A stretch of DNA of 7,448 nt, from the NCBI GenBank assembly GCA_937872005.1, contig CALMPQ010000093.1, positions 1 through 7,448 of the forward strand, written 5' to 3'. Origin of the DNA: an uncultured Propioniciclava sp. (lineage in GTDB: Bacteria > Actinomycetota > Actinomycetes > Propionibacteriales > Propionibacteriaceae). Positions 1 through 5,169 of this stretch are shown here, piece by piece. The number at the start of each line of letters is the position of its first letter. Positions within the stretch are counted from its first letter, which is position 1. The notes beneath the pieces are model-generated. The model had not been told where the DNA came from. It did not search any database and was given only the letters and a program-made list of their open reading frames with translations. A program made the position numbers and the translations under genes.

Positions 1-330
1 GGTCCCGGCCGAGGCGGGCAGCCCGAGCAGCGCACCCAGCAGCGTCAGCACCGTCCCGATCGTGACGACCGTGGCGGCGGCGAGGACGAGCCGGCGCGCG
101 CCCGCGACGGGTGCGTGGAAGACGCTCACGAGCACGACGGCCACCACGGCCAGCACCAGGGTCAGGCTCATCGCGCCGAGCGCGACGTCCTGGGCGGCCG
201 CCGAGAACGTGGTGTCGCTGGTGGTCAGGGCCAGGACGAACCGCACGACCGACAGCACGATGCTGACGGCGGTCACGCCGATCACGACCCAGGCTGCGGG
301 CTCGCGCAGCCGCATCAGGTTCTCGACCAT
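1..330 (-). CDS. Hypothetical integral membrane protein (3' end outside the window)
   Basis: The reading frame opens with ATG at 330 and stays open to the left edge, so only the first 110 residues are seen. I do not recognise the family. The protein begins with a short charged N-terminus (MVENLMRLREP), followed by three hydrophobic stretches at about residues 13-35, 49-71 and 80-104. The short stretches between them include TTSDTTFSAAAQD and HAPVAGARR, the second being positive and probably cytoplasmic. No catalytic motif is visible. The start is well supported: a strong Shine-Dalgarno sequence (GAGGAAGG) ends 5 bases upstream, and the gap to the manC stop is only 11 bases, so the gene is very probably cotranscribed with manC. 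A role in the envelope or in polyprenyl-sugar handling would suit that context but is speculation. A plus-strand frame at 62-349 is a shadow of this gene. Confidence 0.75.
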   Translation of the reverse strand, partial: MVENLMRLREPAAWVVIGVTAVSIVLSVVRFVLALTTSDTTFSAAAQDVALGAMSLTLVLAVVAVVLVSVFHAPVAGARRLVLAAATVVTIGTVLTLLGALLGLPASAGT

Positions 331-335
331 GGGGG

Positions 336-343
336 CCTTCCTC
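336..343 (-). promoter_or_regulatory. Ribosome binding site for the membrane protein, overlapping the manC stop
   Basis: On the minus strand, GAGGAAGG lies 5 bases before ATG 330 and shares bases with the TGA stop of manC (344-342). Ribosomes finishing manC would sit on this site, which suggests translational coupling. It also decides the start of the downstream gene. Confidence 0.75.
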
Positions 344-1418
344 AGGTGAAGTCGGGGCCCGCGGTGTCAGCCACCGCAGGGATGAGGGACTTGACCGACT
401 CGGCGCCGGCCAGCGTGGTGACCAGCGTCGCGTCGGGGGTGTGGACGATGACCATCCCGGACACCCCGGAGATCGCCACGACGTGGTCGCCGGTGGTGTT
501 GATCACGAGGTTGTCGGCGGCGTCCTGCAGGACGGCGAGGCCGTCGACGACGTTGCCCTCGGCGTCCGCGGCCAGCACCTCGGCGAGCGAGGCGAACCCA
601 CCCACGTCGCGCCAGTCGATGGGCAGCGCCACGGCGACGACCCGCCCCGAGGCGCGCCCCTGGGAGACGGGCTCCATGATGGCGAAGTCGACCGAGGTCT
701 TGCGCAGGGTCGGGAAGATCTCGTCCAGCCGCTCGGGAGACTCGGCCAGCTCGTGCACGCGGGCGTGCGTCTCGGGTTCGAGGGCAGCCAACTGGGCGAG
801 GAACGTCGACGCGCGCCAGACGAACATGCCGGCGTTCCACCAGTACTCCCCCGAGGCGAGGTAGGCCTCCGCGGTCGACCGGTCGGGCTTCTCGCGGAAC
901 TCCCGCACCGCGCACGCCGTCTTGAACCCGGGCAGCGCTCCCCCGCGGTGCAGGTAGCCGTAGCCCGTGTGCGGGCTGGTCGGCACGACGCCGAGGGTGA
1001 CGAGGGCGTGGGCGTCCGATTCGGCGACGACGAAGGCCTCCTCGACCGCGGACACGAAGGCATCCATGGGTTCGATGAGCTGGTCGGCAGTGAGCTGGGC
1101 GATGACCGCGTCGGGGTCGCGACGGGCGATCACCGCGGCGGGCCAGGCGACCGCGTTGAGCGAGTCCCGCCCGACGGGCTCGCCCAGCAGGTTCTCGTCG
1201 AGCACCTCGGGGAGGTCGGCCCGCACCGCGTCGAGGTAGGGCGCGCCGGTCACCACGAGCACGCGCTCGGCGGGCACCAGCCGGGTTGCGCGCTCGAACG
1301 CGAGCCGCAGCAGGCTCGTGCCGCCGATCAGCTTGAGCAGCTGCTTCGGGGTGCCCTTGCGGGACAGGGGCCACAGCCGCGTGCCGGAGCCGCCCGCCAT
1401 GATCACGACGTAGCGCAT
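342..1418 (-). CDS. manC: Mannose-1-phosphate guanylyltransferase (GDP-mannose pyrophosphorylase)
   Basis: Cytoplasmic enzyme making GDP-mannose from mannose-1-phosphate and GTP, the donor for mannosylated lipids, glycopolymers and glycoproteins. The product is 358 residues. The nucleotide-binding signature GGSGTRLWPLSR at 9-20, followed by PKQ at 24-26, is diagnostic of the ManC/COG0836 type. Further family motifs are GRDSLNAV (83-90), FREKP (174-178), WNAGMFVW (194-201), SVDFAIMEP (242-250) and DWRDVGGF (268-275). The length fits the single-domain form; the C-terminal phosphomannose isomerase domain of long enteric ManC proteins is absent. ATG 1418 is chosen because the nucleotide-binding strand MRYVVIMAGG starts there and a -10-like box lies just upstream; an in-frame extension to 1463 would add 15 unrelated residues and run into the divergent gene. 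One oddity is TADQ (110-113), where the family usually has TADH. Confidence 0.93.
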   Translation of the reverse strand: MRYVVIMAGGSGTRLWPLSRKGTPKQLLKLIGGTSLLRLAFERATRLVPAERVLVVTGAPYLDAVRADLPEVLDENLLGEPVGRDSLNAVAWPAAVIARRDPDAVIAQLTADQLIEPMDAFVSAVEEAFVVAESDAHALVTLGVVPTSPHTGYGYLHRGGALPGFKTACAVREFREKPDRSTAEAYLASGEYWWNAGMFVWRASTFLAQLAALEPETHARVHELAESPERLDEIFPTLRKTSVDFAIMEPVSQGRASGRVVAVALPIDWRDVGGFASLAEVLAADAEGNVVDGLAVLQDAADNLVINTTGDHVVAISGVSGMVIVHTPDATLVTTLAGAESVKSLIPAVADTAGPDFT

Positions 1419-1425
1419 GGGGTCG

Positions 1426-1431
1426 ATGCTA
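1426..1431 (-). promoter_or_regulatory. Putative -10 box of manC (leaderless start)
   Basis: The minus strand reads TAGCAT (fits TANNNT), then 7 bases, then ATG 1418. No Shine-Dalgarno sequence precedes the ATG. This spacing puts the transcription start at or next to the A of the start codon, as in actinobacterial leaderless genes. I see no clear -35 element. Confidence 0.55.
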
Positions 1432-1441
1432 GCGGCCAACC

Positions 1442-1447
1442 TATGCT
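1442..1447 (+). promoter_or_regulatory. Putative -10 box of the TIGR03089 gene (leaderless start)
   Basis: TATGCT fits TANNNT and lies 6 bases before GTG 1454, with no Shine-Dalgarno sequence in between or upstream. It shares a 35-base spacer with the opposing manC -10 box, so RNA polymerase bound at one site would cover the other. I see no clear -35 element. Confidence 0.55.
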
Positions 1448-1453
1448 GGCCCC

Positions 1454-2140
1454 GTGAGCCCACTCCGCCCTGTCAGCGCCCATCTGGACCGCCTCGTCCG
1501 CACCGCCGGGGGCGCCCCGCTGCTCACCCACTACGGTCCCGCCGGCGAGCGCACCGAGCTGTCGGTGGCCTCCTTCGCCAACTGGGTCGCCAAGACGGTC
1601 AACCTGCTCGACGACCTCGGGATCGGCCCCGGCGACGTCGTCGCGCTGCCCGTGCTGGCCGACCGCCCCGCCCACTGGATGGGCCTGGTCTGGCCCTTCG
1701 CGTTGTGGCAGGCCGGGCTCCCCGCGCACCTCGACGCCCCGGACGCCGACCTCGCCGTCCTCGGCCCCCTCGACCCGCACCCGGTCGCGGCGACCACGCT
1801 GGCGTGCTCGCTCGACCCGTGGGGCCGGGCGCTGGCCGACCTGCCCGACGGCGTCCTCGACTACTCGTCGGAGGCACTGGCCCAACCGGACGCCGCGGGC
1901 TCGACCCCCGCCCCCCTCGACGAGGTGGCCTGGGTCGACGGCTCCCGCGAGGTGTCGGGCGCCGAGCTGGCCGGGCTGGAGCCGATCGGTGACCGCGTGC
2001 TCGAGCAACCCGCGACCGCGTGGGAGGCGGTGTCGCTGTTGGTGCGCGCCATCCTGGGCGGCGGTTCGGTAGTGTTGGTCGAATCCGAGGGCGACCCGGC
2101 GCGCACGGCCGCCTCGGAGAAGGCGCGGGTCCTAGCATGA
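1454..2140 (+). CDS. TIGR03089 family protein (degenerate AMP-binding-enzyme fragment)
   Basis: A 228-residue soluble protein. From memory, TIGR03089 is a single-copy actinobacterial family with distant similarity to the N-terminus of AMP-forming acyl-CoA synthetases and no known function. What is seen: residues about 24-70 (YGPAGERTELSVASFANWV to LGIGPGDVVALPV) match the opening beta-sheet and helix of AMP-binding enzymes, including the G-(I/V)-x-x-GD-x-VA pattern. The middle alternates hydrophobic strands with short Asp/Pro-rich loops, and the end has GGGSVVLVES (about 204-213). The serine/threonine-rich phosphate loop and the adenylate-binding motifs of true ligases are absent, so catalytic ligase activity is unlikely. 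The GTG start has a -10-like box 6 bases upstream and no Shine-Dalgarno sequence. The stop overlaps the next gene's candidate ATG in an ATGA junction, implying coupled translation. Confidence 0.85.
   Translation: MSPLRPVSAHLDRLVRTAGGAPLLTHYGPAGERTELSVASFANWVAKTVNLLDDLGIGPGDVVALPVLADRPAHWMGLVWPFALWQAGLPAHLDAPDADLAVLGPLDPHPVAATTLACSLDPWGRALADLPDGVLDYSSEALAQPDAAGSTPAPLDEVAWVDGSREVSGAELAGLEPIGDRVLEQPATAWEAVSLLVRAILGGGSVVLVESEGDPARTAASEKARVLA
2133..2138 (+). promoter_or_regulatory. Possible internal -10 box before the serine hydrolase gene
   Basis: TAGCAT is identical to the manC -10 candidate and lies exactly 7 bases before an in-frame GTG at 2146 (10 before ATG 2149). It could give an extra leaderless transcript of the downstream gene, starting three codons inside the ATG 2137 frame. 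It also spans the end of the TIGR03089 coding region, so the match may be chance. Confidence 0.25.
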
Positions 2141-2988
2141 GCCGGGTGATGCTCTCCCGCCGCACGCTCCTGCTGGGTGCCGCCTCGACCGCCGCGCTGG
2201 TTGGCTGCTCGCGCGGCCCGGCGCCCATCGTGTCGCCGACCGCCAACCCGACGGGCGCCGTGCGCGCACAATTGCAGTCGGTCATGGACGTCTACGGGCA
2301 GAACACCGACCGGCTCGGCCTCTCGGTCAAGGACCTGCGCACCGGCGCCGAGTTCGCGTGGAAGGGCGACTACGACTCGCAGTCGGCGTCCATGGCGAAG
2401 GTGATGATCGTGCTGATGGCGCTGACGACCGCCCGGCGGGAGGGCCGCGAGCTCAGCTTCGAGGACTACGGGCGCGCCTCCCGCGCGATCATCGACTCCG
2501 AGAACGACCCGTCCGACGAGCTGTGGGCCACCTATGGCGGCCGCGACGCCTACACGAAGCTGGCGGGCGAGCTGGGCCTGCCGAACACGCACGGTGATGA
2601 CCGCAGCGAGTTCTGGTCCTGGACCAACACCACCCCCGACGACCAGCGCAAGCTCGCCGACCTGCTGGTGAACGGCTCCCCCGCGATCCACGTCGAGGAC
2701 CAGATGTACCTGCTCGACCTCATGAGCAAGACCAACCCGGGCCACACGTGGGGCATCGGCCACGACAAGGGCAAGAACGTCCATGTCAGCATGAAGAACG
2801 GCTGGGTGCAGTTCAAGAGCCTCGACAACCTGTGGGCCGTGAACTCGATGGGCCACGTGCGCGGCGAGGGCCGTGACTACGTCGCCGCGATCATGACCCG
2901 CATGCCGAGCTTCGACGAGGGGCGCGCGCTGGTCGACGCGATCGGTGCCGACCTGTTCCGCATCCTCGAGGGCGAGCTGCAGGCCTGA
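2137..2988 (+). CDS. Tat-type lipoprotein with beta-lactamase-like serine hydrolase domain
   Basis: Predicted exported, membrane-anchored member of the class A beta-lactamase-like fold (283 residues from ATG 2137). The N-terminus carries a twin-arginine motif (SRRTLLL, 7-13), a hydrophobic segment, then a lipobox LVGC with lipidated Cys24, followed by a Pro/Ala-rich linker. The catalytic fold shows SMAK (85-88, Ser nucleophile and Lys), SEN (121-123, the SxN equivalent) and KNGW (220-223) where beta-lactamases have KTG or KSG. I cannot identify an equivalent of the omega-loop glutamate, so true beta-lactamase activity is doubtful; a peptidoglycan-related peptidase or a binding protein is as likely. 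Starts at 2137, 2146 (GTG) and 2149 are all in frame and all keep the signal peptide. ATG 2137 is favoured by the four-base overlap with the upstream gene; GGAGAAGG at 2116-2123 is a rather distant ribosome binding site. Confidence 0.82.
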   Translation: MSRVMLSRRTLLLGAASTAALVGCSRGPAPIVSPTANPTGAVRAQLQSVMDVYGQNTDRLGLSVKDLRTGAEFAWKGDYDSQSASMAKVMIVLMALTTARREGRELSFEDYGRASRAIIDSENDPSDELWATYGGRDAYTKLAGELGLPNTHGDDRSEFWSWTNTTPDDQRKLADLLVNGSPAIHVEDQMYLLDLMSKTNPGHTWGIGHDKGKNVHVSMKNGWVQFKSLDNLWAVNSMGHVRGEGRDYVAAIMTRMPSFDEGRALVDAIGADLFRILEGELQA

Positions 2989-3054
2989 CCGACACATTTC
3001 GACCGACACCTTTTCGACCGCGGCGCCACGGATGTCGGTCGAAAGATGTCGGTC
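2987..3054. repeat. Nested inverted repeat, probable bidirectional terminator
   Basis: The spacer between two converging genes is almost filled by two arms. The left arm (2987-3010) holds two near-copies of CCGACAC-TTTCGA; the right arm (3031-3054) holds their inverted copies (GATGTCGGTCGAAA, then GATGTCGGTCGAC). Paired outermost to inner, positions 2987-2994 match 3047-3054, two bases mismatch, and 2997-3008 match 3033-3044 perfectly. An alternative smaller hairpin pairs 3010-3020 with 3037-3046, with one bulged T. No T-run follows on either strand, so termination would depend on the stem alone, as is common in actinobacteria. The structure starts inside the serine hydrolase stop codon. Confidence 0.7.
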
Positions 3055-3068
3055 GACAGAAATCTCGC

Positions 3069-4568
3069 TCAGGAGACCCCGCAGATCTCGGTGAGGTCCT
3101 CGGTCTGGCGCTCCTCGCTGAAGGTGGCATTCGTCTTCGGGGCCGTCTTCGCCACCACCGGCTTGGCCTTCGCCGACGCCGCGGGTGCCGCCGACGCCAC
3201 GGGTGCCGCCGGGACCACGGGCTCGGCGGGTGTCGGGGGCGCGTCCGGCGTGCCCCGGTCCAGCTCGACGGAGGCCTTGATCGTGTCCTTCACCGTCGCC
3301 CGGATCAGCCCGAGGTCCGGCTTCACCGGCTCGATCAGGGGCGGCGCGAAGCTGACCGAAGCGATGGGGAGGCGACGGCCGGCGTCCGCGAGCTCGGCGA
3401 GGTGGGCGAGCTGGGTGGTGGGCACGTCGGTGCGCACCATCGAGCTGCCCGCGCGGGCGAGTTCGGTGAAGCGCGTCACCACGTTGAGCGGGGTGGCCTG
3501 CTTGGCCAGCGCGTTGACCACGCACTTCTGGCGGGCCATGCGCTCGTAGTCGGACGCCCCCTCCCGCGACCGCGCGAACCACAGCGCCTGGAATCCATCC
3601 AGGTGGACGCCCTTGCCGGGCTGGATGTACCCCTCGACCTTCGACGAACCGCCGCCGATCGGGACGGCCTTGGCGATGTCGAGGGTGACGCCGCCGAGGG
3701 CGTCCACGAGGGAGGAGAAGCCGCGCATGTCGACCATGGCGTAGTAGTTGATCTTGAGGCCCAACGTCTCCCCGATGACGTCGCGGGTGGCCTGGAGGCC
3801 GGGGTCCTTGACGCCCGAGAAGAGGGCGGCGTGCTTCTCGGCTTCGGAGTGCACGGCGTTGAGCAGGCAGCTCTGGTCGGGGCACCAGTACCCGTTCGGG
3901 TAGAGCCCGTGCAGCGGCGAGGACTTCGGGAACGGCGCCCACTGCAGGTTGCGCGGCAGGCTGAACAGGACCGTCCGCCCGGTGGTGGCGCTCACCGAGG
4001 CGACCATCATCGTGTCGGTGCGGATGCCGGGGCGGTCGGGCTCGGCGTCGGTGCCCAGGAGCAGGACGTTGATGCGTCCGTCATGGGCGCCGATCGTGCC
4101 GCCGCCACCGAAGACGGCGCCGAACAACTCGGCCTGGCTGCGCGACAGCGCGGAGGCCTGCATCGAGCCGAAGCCGATGCCGAGGGCGAGGAGGGCGGCG
4201 AGCAGCGCCATGCCGAACCCGCGGCGTCCCATCTGGCGGGGGCGGGAGAGCCGCCACGCATCGAGGAGGAGCAACGCCCAGCCGACACCGAGCAGCAGCA
4301 CCGCGACCGAGGCCACCCACTGGGTGATGGGGTGCGCGTAGAGCGCGAGCGCCCAGTCGCGGCGGGCGACGGCCAGCGCCACGAACGCCACCAGGGTGGT
4401 GAGCACGGCGAGCCAGACGCGCAACGCGAACCGGCCCAGGCCCCGGCCGCCCGCGATCACCTGCGCGGAACCGGGCGCGAGCAGCGTCAGGGTGAGCAGC
4501 GACACGCCGCGGCGGAAGGCGATGCGCTCGCTCCGCTGGCGCGGCGTCGGCAGGGACGCGTCGGACAT
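3069..4568 (-). CDS. LCP (LytR-CpsA-Psr) family cell-wall glycopolymer transferase
   Basis: Membrane enzyme of the family that moves glycopolymers from an undecaprenyl-phosphate carrier to peptidoglycan (wall teichoic acid or arabinogalactan type) or, in some actinobacteria, to proteins. It has 499 residues. The N-terminal 140 residues hold about four hydrophobic segments (roughly 21-40, 46-68, 82-104, 117-136), beginning with a GVSLLTLTLLAPGSAQ motif. The LCP domain runs from about 165 to 360: LLLGTDAEPDRPGIRTDTM with D174, R183 and D185; SLPRN with R206; FSSLVDALGGV (284-294); and FARSREGASDYERMARQ with R333, R335, R343 and R346. The tail (about 438-480) is Ala/Pro-rich. Cysteines at 229, 234, 349 and 496 lie outside the membrane and could form two disulfides. 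ATG 4568 is chosen for its AGGTGAGG; a GTG at 4577 lies inside that site. It follows purE on the same strand after a 90-base gap. Confidence 0.92.
   Translation of the reverse strand: MSDASLPTPRQRSERIAFRRGVSLLTLTLLAPGSAQVIAGGRGLGRFALRVWLAVLTTLVAFVALAVARRDWALALYAHPITQWVASVAVLLLGVGWALLLLDAWRLSRPRQMGRRGFGMALLAALLALGIGFGSMQASALSRSQAELFGAVFGGGGTIGAHDGRINVLLLGTDAEPDRPGIRTDTMMVASVSATTGRTVLFSLPRNLQWAPFPKSSPLHGLYPNGYWCPDQSCLLNAVHSEAEKHAALFSGVKDPGLQATRDVIGETLGLKINYYAMVDMRGFSSLVDALGGVTLDIAKAVPIGGGSSKVEGYIQPGKGVHLDGFQALWFARSREGASDYERMARQKCVVNALAKQATPLNVVTRFTELARAGSSMVRTDVPTTQLAHLAELADAGRRLPIASVSFAPPLIEPVKPDLGLIRATVKDTIKASVELDRGTPDAPPTPAEPVVPAAPVASAAPAASAKAKPVVAKTAPKTNATFSEERQTEDLTEICGVS
3172..3207. repeat. 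Two-copy 18-bp tandem repeat in the LCP tail
   Basis: Positions 3172-3189 and 3190-3207 are two 18-base copies differing at one base; a weaker third copy may follow at 3208-3222. They encode the repeated Val/Ala-Ala-Ser-Ala-Ala-Pro-like part of the LCP tail. The unit is a multiple of three, so slippage would change tail length without breaking the frame. Confidence 0.7.
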
Positions 4569-4571
4569 GAA

Positions 4572-4579
4572 CCTCACCT
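4572..4579 (-). promoter_or_regulatory. Ribosome binding site of the LCP gene
   Basis: The minus strand reads AGGTGAGG, ending 3 bases before ATG 4568, with an AGG core at a workable distance (7 bases). It sits at the foot of the leader hairpin and decides between ATG 4568 and the GTG at 4577, which lies within it. Confidence 0.65.
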
Positions 4580-4613
4580 CTGGGGGAAGACAGCAGGATC
4601 AGGTTCCCCCCAG
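4580..4613 (-). promoter_or_regulatory. Leader hairpin immediately before the LCP ribosome binding site
   Basis: On the minus strand CTGGGGGGAA (4613-4604) pairs with TTCCCCCAG (4588-4580), leaving one bulged G and a 15-base loop. The last paired base touches the Shine-Dalgarno sequence. Read as RNA, this could affect ribosome access to the LCP message; read as DNA, the dyad could be an operator. Neither role is demonstrated. Confidence 0.45.
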
Positions 4614-4623
4614 TGTGGTGGGT

Positions 4624-4649
4624 GGGGCCGCCCGAGGACGGGAGGCCCC
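4624..4649 (-). terminator. Probable terminator after purE
   Basis: Reading the minus strand, GGGGCC (4649-4644) pairs with GGCCCC (4629-4624); inside, CCG pairs with CGG across a two-by-two internal loop with a TCCT tip. It starts 9 bases past the purE stop. No T-run follows. It may separate purKE transcripts from the LCP message or only reduce read-through. Confidence 0.5.
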
Positions 4650-4658
4650 CCGGCGTGT

Positions 4659-5168
4659 TCACTGCCCGCGGACGTTGGCCCCCTTCGCGGTGGCCACCGC
4701 GCGCAGTTCGTCCTGGAAGTCGAGCATCTGCTGGGTCAGCTCGGGGTCGCCGGCGGCCAGCATGCGCACGGCCAGCAGGCCGGCGTTGCGGGCGTTGCCG
4801 ATCGCGACCGTCGCAACCGGGACACCGGCGGGCATCTGGACGATCGACAGCAGGGAGTCCATGCCGTCGAGGTACTTCAGCGGCACCGGGACGCCGATCA
4901 CCGGCAACGGCGTCAGCGACGCGAGCATGCCCGGCAGGTGGGCGGCACCTCCCGCTCCGGCGATGATCACCTCGAGCCCGCGGGTGTGGGCCTCGCGGCC
5001 GTAGCGCAGCATGTCCTCGGGCATGCGGTGGGCGCTCACCACGTCGGCCTCGTACCGGACGCCGAACTCGGCCAGCGCCTCGGCGGCGGCCTGCATGGTG
5101 GGCCAGTCGGAGTCGGATCCCATGACGATCCCGACTCGGGGACCTTGGGGTGCGGCGTGCTTGGGCAT
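4659..5168 (-). CDS. purE: N5-carboxyaminoimidazole ribonucleotide mutase (class I PurE)
   Basis: Cytoplasmic purine-synthesis enzyme that converts N5-CAIR, the product of PurK, to CAIR. It has 169 residues, the usual size for a bacterial class I PurE. Family motifs are in order: [11 protein letters not shown] (12-22), the catalytic segment SAHRMP (45-50) with His47, [11 protein letters not shown] (71-81), LPVIGVPV (88-95) and [14 protein letters not shown] (100-113), then GNARNAG (124-130). The presence of PurK upstream agrees with the mutase (class I) rather than the carboxylase (class II) form. ATG 5168 is chosen because GAAGGAG lies 6 bases upstream and the purK stop is only one base away (TGA-C-ATG); the frame extends upstream to 5201, but that extension lies wholly within purK. 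About ten residues precede the conserved core. Translation is very probably coupled to purK. Confidence 0.96.
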   Translation of the reverse strand: MPKHAAPQGPRVGIVMGSDSDWPTMQAAAEALAEFGVRYEADVVSAHRMPEDMLRYGREAHTRGLEVIIAGAGGAAHLPGMLASLTPLPVIGVPVPLKYLDGMDSLLSIVQMPAGVPVATVAIGNARNAGLLAVRMLAAGDPELTQQMLDFQDELRAVATAKGANVRGQ

Positions 5169-5169
5169 G

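Noticed and set aside
441..1457. 338-residue plus-strand open frame opposite manC
   Set aside because: Shadow of manC with Gly/Asp/His/Arg-rich composition; manC is certain on the other strand.
1861..3942. 693-residue minus-strand open frame
   Set aside because: Runs antisense to the TIGR03089 and serine hydrolase genes, through the palindrome and then out of phase through the LCP gene. Its Arg/Pro-rich sequence has no family motif.
4569..4577. GTG start at 4577 for the LCP gene
   Set aside because: The GTG lies inside the Shine-Dalgarno sequence that serves ATG 4568.
4580..4649. Riboswitch before the LCP gene
   Set aside because: Only two simple hairpins are visible, with no match to a known aptamer core that I can recognise. 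Kept as plain hairpins.
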